Source of the DNA: Microbacterium sp. MYb54
GTDB taxonomy: Bacteria; Actinomycetota; Actinomycetes; Actinomycetales; Microbacteriaceae
NCBI RefSeq assembly: GCF_002979515.1
Contig: NZ_PCPA01000013.1
Location: 1-64,000 of the forward strand
Reading direction: 5' to 3'
Length of the DNA stretch: 64,000 bases
The notes below the pieces were generated by a model, which saw only the letters and a list, made by a program, of their open reading frames with translations, had not been told where the DNA came from and ran no database searches. The translations under genes and the position numbers were made by a program. This document shows, piece after piece, positions 24,215 to 31,698 of this stretch; the first letter of the stretch is position 1, and each line of letters opens with the position of its first letter.

Positions 24215-26476
24215 TCAGGAACGGTGGCCGGAGCCGTCCGCACCGTCTTCCAGCACGGCCTGCGCTGCCGCGGTCTCGGCACCGGGCACCTGAGCGCCGA
24301 CCGACGCGCCCGCCACGGCTGCCGCAGCTTCGGCCGCCGTGCCGTCGGCGTTGCTCGCGTCACCCGTGACGACGACCGGCGTCGTTCCGGTGAGCGCATC
24401 TTCGGCGTCGATGTCCGTCGCCGCCTGCTCGAACTGCGACTGGTACAGACGCCAGTAGGCGCCCTGCGCGGTGATGAGCTCGTCGTGCGTGCCCTTCTCG
24501 ACGATGTCGCCGTGCTCCATCACGAGGATGAGGTCGGCGTCGCGAATGGTCGACAGACGGTGCGCGATCACGAACGACGTGCGTCCTTCACGGAGCGCGG
24601 CCATCGCGTGCTGCAGCAGCAGCTCGGTGCGGGTGTCGACAGCCGATGTCGCCTCATCGAGGATGAGGATCGAAGGCTGCGCGACGAACGCCCGCGCGAT
24701 GGTGATGAGCTGACGCTCACCCGCCGACACGTTCGCGGCATCCTCGTCGAGCACCGTGTCATATCCCTCGGGGAGGGCGTGCACGAAGCGGTCGACATAG
24801 GTCGCCTTGGCAGCGGCGAGAACCTCTTCGTCGGTCGCGGTGGAGCGGCCGTACCGGATGTTCTCGCGGATGCTGCCTGCGAACAGCCACGGGTCCTGCA
24901 GCACCATGCCGGTGCGCGAGCGCAGTTCGTCGCGGGTCACCTCGGCGATGTCCTGACCGTCGAGCATGATCCGTCCGCCGCTGAGCTCATAGAAGCGCAT
25001 GATCAGGTTGACCAGCGTCGTCTTGCCCGCACCGGTCGGACCGACGATCGCGACGGTCTGACCCGGCTCGACCCGGAACGACAGATCCCGGATGAGCGGA
25101 CGCTCCGGCGTGTAGGAGAACGCGACGTTCTCGAACTCGATGACGCCCTTGCCCTCCGTGAGCTCGGGAGCATCGGCGTCGTCCGCCTCCTGCTCATCCG
25201 CATCGAGCAGCTGGAAGACCCGCTCGGCCGATGCCGTGCCCGACTGCACCACGGCAGCCATGCCACCCAGCTCGGACAGCGGCTGCGTGAACTGCTGCGA
25301 GTACTGGATGAACGCCTGCACGTCACCGAGACGGAGCTGGCCGTTCGCGACCATCAGACCACCGAGCACCGCGATGCCCACGTAACTGAGGTTGCCGACG
25401 AACATCATCGCCGGCATGATGACGCCGGACAGGAACTGGGCCTTGAAGCTCGCCTGGAACAGTTCTTCGTTCTCGACCTGGAACTTGTCCAGCGCGTCCT
25501 TCTCGCGTCCGAAGACCTTCACCAGCGCGTGACCGGAGAATGCCTCCTCGACGCGGGCGTTCAGCCGACCGACCTTGCGCCACTGGGTGCCGAAGGCCTT
25601 CTGCGAACGCGGTCCGATGATTCCGAAGATGATGCCCATGAGGGGCAGTGTGACGAGCGCCACGAGGGCCAGCTGCCACGAGATCGAGAACATCATCACG
25701 AGCACGCCGATCACGGTGAGCACCGAGGTGAGAGCACCGGAGAGCGACTGCTGCATCGTCTGCGTGATGTTGTCGATGTCGTTCGTGACGCGCGAGATCA
25801 GCTCACCGCGCTGCACCTTGTCGAAGTACGCCAGCGGCAGGCGGTTGATCTTCGCCTCGACCGACTCACGCAGTCGCCACATGGTGCGCACCATGATCAC
25901 GTTGATGACGTAACCCTGGATCCAGGTGAGGAAGGCAGCCGCGACGTAGATCGCGAGCACCGCGGCGATGACCAGCCGCAGCGCGTCGAAGTCGATGCCC
26001 TGGCCGACCGTGAAGTCGCCCAGCGCCCCGACCTGATTCGCGAAGTCGTCTTGCCCTCCGGCTCGCAGCGCCTCGACGACGACGTCTTGCGACGTGCCGG
26101 CGGGGAAGCCGGGGAAGCCATCGGTCGGCTGCCCGAGCTGGATGGAGATGAAACCCTTGTAGACGAGGTTGGTCGCCTCCGCGAGCACCTTGGGCGCCGC
26201 GACCGTCAGGACCACACCGATCGCACCCAGGATCGACACGAAGACGAACCAGATGGCCGACGGCTTCAGCAGCCCGATCATGCGCGCGAAGCTGGGGCCG
26301 AAGTTGTCGGCCTTGCCCGGCGCGACGCTGTCCCAGTCTCCGGAGTTCTGACGCGCCTGCTCAGCGAGCTCGGCCTCGTATTTCTCCTCGGCGCTCAGCT
26401 CGACCTCGGCCACTGCTGCCTTGCCGCGGCCGCGGCCGCGCTTGACCTTGCCCTGTTCGTTGTTCTGCTCGCTCAT
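24215..26476 (-). CDS. ABC exporter half-transporter, active-site subunit
   Basis: This 753-residue protein has a basic cytoplasmic N-terminus, a six-helix exporter domain (about 90-440) and a nucleotide-binding domain (about 460-700). The NBD has Walker A GPTGAGKTTL, signature NVSAGERQL, Walker B ILILDEATSAVD with the catalytic Glu, and the H-loop IAHRLST. The last 50 residues are Ala/Gly-rich and probably disordered. It overlaps the upstream exporter gene by ATGA, and together they should form a heterodimeric LmrCD/TmrAB-like multidrug or lipid exporter. An extra loop of about 40 residues with Pro-Gly-Phe-Pro sits between helices 1 and 2. Confidence 0.92.
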   Translation of the reverse strand: MSEQNNEQGKVKRGRGRGKAAVAEVELSAEEKYEAELAEQARQNSGDWDSVAPGKADNFGPSFARMIGLLKPSAIWFVFVSILGAIGVVLTVAAPKVLAEATNLVYKGFISIQLGQPTDGFPGFPAGTSQDVVVEALRAGGQDDFANQVGALGDFTVGQGIDFDALRLVIAAVLAIYVAAAFLTWIQGYVINVIMVRTMWRLRESVEAKINRLPLAYFDKVQRGELISRVTNDIDNITQTMQQSLSGALTSVLTVIGVLVMMFSISWQLALVALVTLPLMGIIFGIIGPRSQKAFGTQWRKVGRLNARVEEAFSGHALVKVFGREKDALDKFQVENEELFQASFKAQFLSGVIMPAMMFVGNLSYVGIAVLGGLMVANGQLRLGDVQAFIQYSQQFTQPLSELGGMAAVVQSGTASAERVFQLLDADEQEADDADAPELTEGKGVIEFENVAFSYTPERPLIRDLSFRVEPGQTVAIVGPTGAGKTTLVNLIMRFYELSGGRIMLDGQDIAEVTRDELRSRTGMVLQDPWLFAGSIRENIRYGRSTATDEEVLAAAKATYVDRFVHALPEGYDTVLDEDAANVSAGERQLITIARAFVAQPSILILDEATSAVDTRTELLLQHAMAALREGRTSFVIAHRLSTIRDADLILVMEHGDIVEKGTHDELITAQGAYWRLYQSQFEQAATDIDAEDALTGTTPVVVTGDASNADGTAAEAAAAVAGASVGAQVPGAETAAAQAVLEDGADGSGHRS

Positions 26477-28200
26477 GCGTCCACCCCCAGCTGCGATTCG
26501 ACGATCTCTCGGTAGGTGTCGCTCGTCTCGAGCAACTCCTCGTGGGTGCCGACACCGACCATGGTTCCGCCTTCGAGCACGACGATGCGGTCGGCATCGG
26601 TGATCGACGAGACGCGCTGGGCGACCACGATCTTCGTGACGTGCGGTAGTTCCCGCCACAGCGCCTGACGCAATCGGGCGTCGGTGGTCAGGTCGAGGGC
26701 TGAGAACGAGTCGTCGAAGACGAGGATCTGCGGCTGATGCACGATCGCACGGGCGATGGCGAGACGCTGACGCTGACCGCCGGAGACGTTCGTGCCGCCC
26801 TGGGCGATACGAGACTCGAGGCCGTCGGGCATCTCCTCGACGAAGTCGCGACCCTGCGCGATGTCGAGCGCGTGCCAGAGCTCTTCGTCTGTGGCCTCTT
26901 CACGGCCGTAGCGCAGGTTCGACGCGACGGTGCCGGTGAAGAGGAACGGACGCTGCGGCACCAGGCCGATGCTGTCCCACAGCGACTCGACGTCGGCCTC
27001 GCGCACATCAGTGCCGCCCACATGGACGGAACCACCGGAGACGTCGAACAGACGCGGGATGAGCGAGACGAGCGTCGTCTTGCCCGAGCCGGTCGATCCG
27101 ACGATGGCGACGGTCTCACCAGGCTCTGCGGCGAAGCTGATGCCGGTGAGCACCGGAGAGTCGGCACCCGGGTAGGTGAACTCGACGTCGTCGAGCGCCA
27201 CGGATCCGGGGACCGGGAACTCGGTGACGCCGTTCTCCGGGCGCAGCAGCGTGGACTCGGAGTCGAGCACCTCGCCGATGCGCTCGGCCGACACGGCAGC
27301 ACGAGGGATCATCATCGCCATGAAGCTCGCCATGATGACGCCGCCCATGATCTGGCCGATGTACTGCATGAAGGCGAACAGCGTGCCGACCTGCACAGTG
27401 CCGTTGTTGACCTCGATGCCGCCGAACCAGATGACGGAGACGACCGTGACGTTGAGGATGAGCATGAACAGCGGGAACAGCAGCACGAACAGCGAGCCGA
27501 CCTTGCGGCCGACGTCCATGATGTCGGTGTTGGCCCCGCGGAAACGCTCTTCTTCGATGCGCTCACGCACGAACGCGCGCACGACGCGGACGCCCGTGAG
27601 CTGCTCGCGCATGATGCGGTTGACGTTGTCGAGCTTGCCCTGGTAGCTGCGGAACAGCGGCACCATGCGCCCGATCACGAGAGCAGCGAGGATCAGCAGC
27701 AGCGGCACCGAGACGGCGATGAGCCAGCTGAGACCGACGTTGGTCTGCACGGCGAAGATGATGCCGCCGATCGCGAGCAGCGGCGCGGTGACGAGCATGG
27801 TGGCGCCCATCATGGCGAGCATCTGCACCTGCTGCACGTCGTTCGTGTTGCGCGTGATGAGTGAGCCGGCGCCGAACTGCGAGACCTCGCGCTCAGAGAA
27901 CCCGCTCACCTTGCCGAAGACGTCGGCGCGGATGTCACGGCCGGCACCCATCGCGGCGCGAGCCGCGAAGAAGGTCGCGGTGATCGAGGCGATGATCTGG
28001 CCCAGCGACACGGCGAGCATGAACAGACCGGTGCGCCAGATGTATCCGGTGTCGCCCTGGGCGACGCCCTTGTCGATGATGTCGGCGTTCAGGCGCGGGA
28101 GGTAGAGGGTCGCGGCGACGCTGGCGAGCTGGAAGACCAGCACGGCAAGCAGCAGCCACCGGTATCGAGAGAGATAGCGGACGAGAATTTTTCCCAGCAC
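26473..28200 (-). CDS. ABC exporter half-transporter, degenerate-site subunit
   Basis: This protein has 575 residues, with a six-helix exporter domain (about 10-300) and an NBD (about 330-570) carrying Walker A GSTGSGKTTL, signature NVSGGQRQRL and Walker B ILVFDDSFSALD. The catalytic Glu after Walker B is Asp, and the H-loop reads VAQRVSS with His replaced by Gln. This is the usual sign of the non-hydrolysing site in heterodimeric exporters. The start is taken as the GTG at 28200 (VLGKILVRYLSRYRW); the frame is open to 28380, but that extension is not typical. Drug export is a family-level guess. Confidence 0.9.
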   Translation of the reverse strand: MLGKILVRYLSRYRWLLLAVLVFQLASVAATLYLPRLNADIIDKGVAQGDTGYIWRTGLFMLAVSLGQIIASITATFFAARAAMGAGRDIRADVFGKVSGFSEREVSQFGAGSLITRNTNDVQQVQMLAMMGATMLVTAPLLAIGGIIFAVQTNVGLSWLIAVSVPLLLILAALVIGRMVPLFRSYQGKLDNVNRIMREQLTGVRVVRAFVRERIEEERFRGANTDIMDVGRKVGSLFVLLFPLFMLILNVTVVSVIWFGGIEVNNGTVQVGTLFAFMQYIGQIMGGVIMASFMAMMIPRAAVSAERIGEVLDSESTLLRPENGVTEFPVPGSVALDDVEFTYPGADSPVLTGISFAAEPGETVAIVGSTGSGKTTLVSLIPRLFDVSGGSVHVGGTDVREADVESLWDSIGLVPQRPFLFTGTVASNLRYGREEATDEELWHALDIAQGRDFVEEMPDGLESRIAQGGTNVSGGQRQRLAIARAIVHQPQILVFDDSFSALDLTTDARLRQALWRELPHVTKIVVAQRVSSITDADRIVVLEGGTMVGVGTHEELLETSDTYREIVESQLGVDA

Positions 28201-28423
28201 AGGCGGACTTTCTAGGAAGGATGGAACGGCGGATTTCTCGGCAGACGGATGCCGACCGACAATCGGCCACAAGACAGAGTGCCACGAACTGCGGACATTC
28301 GGATCCCCCTCACGGCGGACCTTCGCTGACAGCGAACCTCTTCCCGCCCCGATCAGCGGTTTCTGCACGCGGGTGAACAACAGAGGGAGGGAATCTCAGG
28401 AGCATCTTGTATTTACTCACTGG

Positions 28424-28452
28424 TACAATTTGTGTTAGACATGTGACACAAA
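28424..28452 (+). promoter_or_regulatory. Promoter and inverted-repeat operator for membrane protein/GntR genes
   Basis: The -10 hexamer TACAAT (28424-28429) is overlapped by an inverted repeat TTTGTGT (28429-28435) / ACACAAA (28446-28452) with a 10-base spacer, placed over the predicted start point. This suits autorepression by the GntR protein of the same operon. The region 28201-28468 otherwise shows only AT-richer promoter-like DNA between divergent genes. Confidence 0.5.
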
Positions 28453-28468
28453 GAAGAACGGACGCCAC

Positions 28469-29524
28469 ATGCCTGTGACCATCGCCTCCCCGACCGCGCT
28501 CGGCCCCTGGTTGAACGATCCCGCACAGCTGCTGGGGGCCGTCCTCTCGATGCCGTGGGTGTCGCTGATCCTCGCGGCGATCATCGCCGTCGGCATCGTC
28601 ACCTCTCCTCGCTGGCGCGCGCGTCAGGAGAGCGGCGTGCGGCTTCCCTCGACGTCGTCCGGAGCGATCGCCACCCGCTACGCACCCGAGCATCGGACGC
28701 TCGGCGTCGCGGCGATCGCGGTCATCGCCGTCTTCCTCGCCGAGAACCTGATCACCGGCTACGCCCTGAACCTCAACGGCGTCGTGTCCTGGTGGCGGTA
28801 CGCGACGCCCGTGTTCACGGCATCCATCGGCATCGGAGTACTTCTGGCGCTCATCTCCGCACGAGGCAGCTCCCGACCTGAGCACCCGGTCCTCTCCTCA
28901 CGCCGCACCTGGCTGACTTTCAGCCCTCGCATCGGCTCCGTGATCGCGACCTCCGCAGTGCTCGCCCTCATCGCCACCTCGGTCGCCGCAGGCATGGCCT
29001 CTTCACGCATCGGGGACGGCCCCTACGTCTACCTCGAGATCAGCATTCCGAACGAGTCCATCGACCCGATCCGTCCCTGGTTCTACGGGTGGGCCTACGG
29101 CATCCCCGTCCTGATCTGCACCGCCGCCCTCATCGCGGTGGCCGTGGCCACGCTGCATGCCAACGCGGCGCGCTCGTTCCTCCGCCCCGAAACGGTCGTC
29201 GCCGAGCAGCGGGAACGTCGCGACATCGCGACGGGGGTCACGCGGATCGTGGCGTCAAGCGCCCTGCTCGCCCTCGCGGGGGCGTGGCGGTTCATCGCCG
29301 AAGCCGGTTCGATCAGCGGGCTCAGCATCGACGGCGACGGCGGCAGCGACTCGTACGAGGCCTTCTGGCGGTATGGCGAGATCGCCGCCGTCGGCGGTTG
29401 GCTGGCTCCCGCCCTGGAGATCACGGCATTCGTGCTGCTGCTCATAGTGACGGCGCAACTGGGATACGTCCCGCGATCGGATGCTCCGGTCGAGAGCACG
29501 GCGGACGAGGAGGCCGCACGGTGA
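28469..29524 (+). CDS. Multi-helix membrane protein in a GntR operon
   Basis: This 351-residue protein has about seven to eight hydrophobic segments (about 32-50, 74-98, 110-132, 155-175, 205-228, 258-280 and 315-340) with polar loops. I do not recognise a named domain. The gene is translationally coupled (GTGA) to a small YtrA-type GntR regulator; operons with that regulator often encode antibiotic-response transporters, but no ATPase is present here. The divergent neighbour is the heterodimeric ABC exporter, which may belong to the same response (inference). Confidence 0.75.
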   Translation: MPVTIASPTALGPWLNDPAQLLGAVLSMPWVSLILAAIIAVGIVTSPRWRARQESGVRLPSTSSGAIATRYAPEHRTLGVAAIAVIAVFLAENLITGYALNLNGVVSWWRYATPVFTASIGIGVLLALISARGSSRPEHPVLSSRRTWLTFSPRIGSVIATSAVLALIATSVAAGMASSRIGDGPYVYLEISIPNESIDPIRPWFYGWAYGIPVLICTAALIAVAVATLHANAARSFLRPETVVAEQRERRDIATGVTRIVASSALLALAGAWRFIAEAGSISGLSIDGDGGSDSYEAFWRYGEIAAVGGWLAPALEITAFVLLLIVTAQLGYVPRSDAPVESTADEEAAR

Positions 29525-29925
29525 GCCCGAATCCGAAGCTGTCACCCGCCGACGAGGCGAACCCCGCGCTGGGCATCTACCGCCAGCTGCGCGGACTCAT
29601 CGTCGCCGGGCAGCTCGGCGCGGGCGAGCGGCTCCCGACCGTCCGCCAGACGGCGAGCGATCTCGGAGTGGCTCCGGGCACCGCCGCCCGCGCCTACAAG
29701 ATGCTCGAGGCCGAAGGCCTCGTGGTCTCGCGCACGGCGGCAGGCACGAGAGTCTCCGAGTCGGCCGGCGTTCTCCCCGCATCCGTGATGCGGCGCATCC
29801 GTGAGCTCGTCGATGAGGCCGGGACCGCCGACGCCGATCCGGATGACGTCATCGATGTGCTCCGGACCATCTGGCAGCGACGCTCGAACCCCGAGGCGGA
29901 TGCCCCGGGCGCAAACGAGAACTAG
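29521..29925 (+). CDS. GntR-family regulator, YtrA type
   Basis: This 134-residue regulator has an N-terminal winged helix (about 15-80: ALGIYRQLRGLIVAG, GERLPTVRQTASDLGVAPGT, RAYKMLEAEGLV) and only a short C-terminal helix region, as in YtrA-subfamily repressors that dimerise without a large ligand domain. GTG overlaps the preceding membrane-protein stop. It probably represses its own operon through the inverted repeat at 28429-28452. The C-terminus ends inside a GAGAAC hexamer repeat. Confidence 0.87.
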   Translation: MSPNPKLSPADEANPALGIYRQLRGLIVAGQLGAGERLPTVRQTASDLGVAPGTAARAYKMLEAEGLVVSRTAAGTRVSESAGVLPASVMRRIRELVDEAGTADADPDDVIDVLRTIWQRRSNPEADAPGANEN

Positions 29926-29958
29926 AACTAGAGCGAGAACGAGAACGAGAACGAGAAG
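29917..29958 (+). repeat. Hexamer microsatellite (GAGAAC-like, seven units)
   Basis: GAGAAC, TAGAAC, TAGAGC, three further GAGAAC units and GAGAAG follow one another. The GntR stop codon is the TAG of the second unit, so a single base change there would extend the protein by Glu-Asn repeats. Confidence 0.85.
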
Positions 29959-29972
29959 ACGATTCCGATCGA

Positions 29973-30437
29973 TCAACCTGATCGCGGGGCCACCCGGAGC
30001 CCGCTCACGACAATGGCGCGATTGATCGCGTTGTAGGCCACGCACAGCCACGAGAGCGCCGCGAACTCCTTCTCGGTGAAGACGGCCAGCGCACGACGGC
30101 CGAGATCATCGGAGATCGCTCCGGAGGGGATGTGCACGAACGCCTCCGCGATCTCGAGGGCGACCCGCTCACGTTCGCTGAACACGCCGCTCTCCCGCCA
30201 CGTCGCGAGTTGCAGGAGCGTGTCGGGCTCGACGCCGGCAGCGATCGCGTCTTCCGCGTGTGCGCGGTTGCAGTACGCGCATCCGTTCAACTGCGACGTG
30301 TACACGGTCGCCAGTTCCTTCAACCTGTCATCGATGCCGTTGGCCGCGCATGCCTCGTCGACGGAGTCCGAGAAGGCATCGAGCGCGCTGTAGGTGTCCG
30401 GCTGCGCTTTGAGGAGATTCACTGTGAAAGACGTCAT
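29973..30437 (-). CDS. AhpD-like carboxymuconolactone decarboxylase family protein
   Basis: This 154-residue all-helical protein has the AhpD redox motif NGCAYCNRAHAEDA (about residues 53-66), with CxxC and a following His, typical of alkylhydroperoxidase-like peroxide-reducing proteins. The remainder (VALEIAEAFVHIP, CVAYNAINRA) matches the same family. It probably reduces organic peroxides, but the electron donor is not shown. The start at 30437 is supported by TAGCGT 7 bases upstream. It stands alone between unrelated genes. Confidence 0.88.
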   Translation of the reverse strand: MTSFTVNLLKAQPDTYSALDAFSDSVDEACAANGIDDRLKELATVYTSQLNGCAYCNRAHAEDAIAAGVEPDTLLQLATWRESGVFSERERVALEIAEAFVHIPSGAISDDLGRRALAVFTEKEFAALSWLCVAYNAINRAIVVSGLRVAPRSG

Positions 30438-30444
30438 GCCCCAG

Positions 30445-30450
30445 ACGCTA
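30445..30450 (-). promoter_or_regulatory. -10 element for leaderless AhpD-like transcript
   Basis: TAGCGT on the minus strand, 7 bases before the ATG at 30437. Confidence 0.45.
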
Positions 30451-30522
30451 CGCAAGCCCGCCTACCGCAGCCCCCGGATACTCCTTACAAAGCGGTGACT
30501 TCGCCCACGCACCGCTCCGGGC

Positions 30523-31584
30523 TCAGAACAGCGGCGGCTGCGGAACGTAGGTGCGCGCGGGGGCACCAGCATCCGGAGCGAGCTCCGCCAGGGTCGGCGG
30601 GTCCCACTTCGGGTTGCGGTCCTTGTCGACCAGCTGCGCCCGGATGCCCTCGACGAGGTCGGGATGCTCGTTCACGAACCACAGCACCCGGCGGTATTCG
30701 CCCTCCAACGCGGCGCGGAGCCCTGGCAGCTCGCGCGCCTCGCGGACGGCATCGAGTGTGACGGTGAGCCCGGTGGGTGCGAGCCCTTCCAGAAGATCCG
30801 CGGTGGCCGCGGCCTCCGTGGTCCCCTGCGCGTGCAACCGCTCGACGATCTCGGTCACGGTAGGAGCGGAGAACGCCTCGTCGATCCATTCCCGCGATGC
30901 CGGCAGCTGCGTGGGCTCGGGGGTCTCATCGAAGAGCAGCACGATCTCGCTCGGCCCGGTCGGATCGGCACGGAAGGCGAGGGCCTCGCTCAGCGCTTCG
31001 AGGCGGTCGGACGGCACGAAGTGGTCGGCGAACCCCAGGTACACGGCATCCGCGCCACTCATGGTCGCCCCGGTCAGCCCGTAGTACTCGCCGAAGCGCC
31101 CAGGGGCGCGTCCGAGCAGCCAGGTGCCACCGACATCGGGCGTGAACCCGATGCGGGTCTCCGGCATCGCGAGCTTCGAACGCTCGGTGACGATGCGGAT
31201 CGCGGCGTGACCGGCCAGCCCGATTCCGCCGCCCATGGTGATGCCGTCGGCGAAGGCGACGACCGGCTTGGGATACTCCGCGATCATCGCGTTCAACGCG
31301 TACTCGGCTCGGAAGAACTCAGCGGTCTGATCGGCCTGCCCCGCGACGATCTGGGCATGCAGCGCGCGCACGTCGCCGCCCGCGCACATGCCCCGCTCGC
31401 CGGCCCCGTCGAGCAGCACGATCTGCACGTCGGTGTCGTCGCGCCAGGCGTTCAACGTCTCGGTGAGGCTCTCGATCATGTCGACGTCGAGCGCGTTGAT
31501 CGCCTCAGGGCGGTTGAGTGTGAGCCGCCCCAGGGCCCCTTCGGTGCGGACGAGGACGCGGGATGCAGCGTGAGAATCGGTCAC
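30523..31584 (-). CDS. 3-hydroxyisobutyryl-CoA hydrolase (crotonase fold)
   Basis: This 353-residue crotonase-superfamily enzyme should hydrolyse 3-hydroxyisobutyryl-CoA in valine breakdown. Its length exceeds simple enoyl-CoA hydratases (about 260) and matches HIBCH. Motifs are GERGMCAGGDVRAL (oxyanion hole, about residues 65-78), ITMGGGIGLAGHA (about 112-124) and ETRIGFTPDVGGTWLLG (about 137-153), with Glu and Asp in the HIBCH positions. The GTG start has TAGCCT 7 bases upstream. No other valine-degradation gene is adjacent. Confidence 0.92.
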   Translation of the reverse strand: MTDSHAASRVLVRTEGALGRLTLNRPEAINALDVDMIESLTETLNAWRDDTDVQIVLLDGAGERGMCAGGDVRALHAQIVAGQADQTAEFFRAEYALNAMIAEYPKPVVAFADGITMGGGIGLAGHAAIRIVTERSKLAMPETRIGFTPDVGGTWLLGRAPGRFGEYYGLTGATMSGADAVYLGFADHFVPSDRLEALSEALAFRADPTGPSEIVLLFDETPEPTQLPASREWIDEAFSAPTVTEIVERLHAQGTTEAAATADLLEGLAPTGLTVTLDAVREARELPGLRAALEGEYRRVLWFVNEHPDLVEGIRAQLVDKDRNPKWDPPTLAELAPDAGAPARTYVPQPPLF

Positions 31585-31591
31585 GCTGGCC

Positions 31592-31597
31592 AGGCTA
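31592..31597 (-). promoter_or_regulatory. -10 element for leaderless HIBCH transcript
   Basis: TAGCCT on the minus strand, 7 bases before the GTG at 31584. Confidence 0.45.
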
Positions 31598-31698
31598 CCC
31601 CTTTCGACAAAGGGCGGTATTCCGCGCGAAATGCGGGATCCGACAGGCTTTTCCGGCAGGATAGGGAGGAACTGTTCAAATGCGACGAGAGGTCACGG

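Noticed and set aside
30664..31698. Open frame upstream of the acidic-tail ATPase that could extend it by 345 residues
   Set aside because: It is the antisense shadow of the HIBCH gene, and the ATPase homology begins at MPEGQVLEF (31699).
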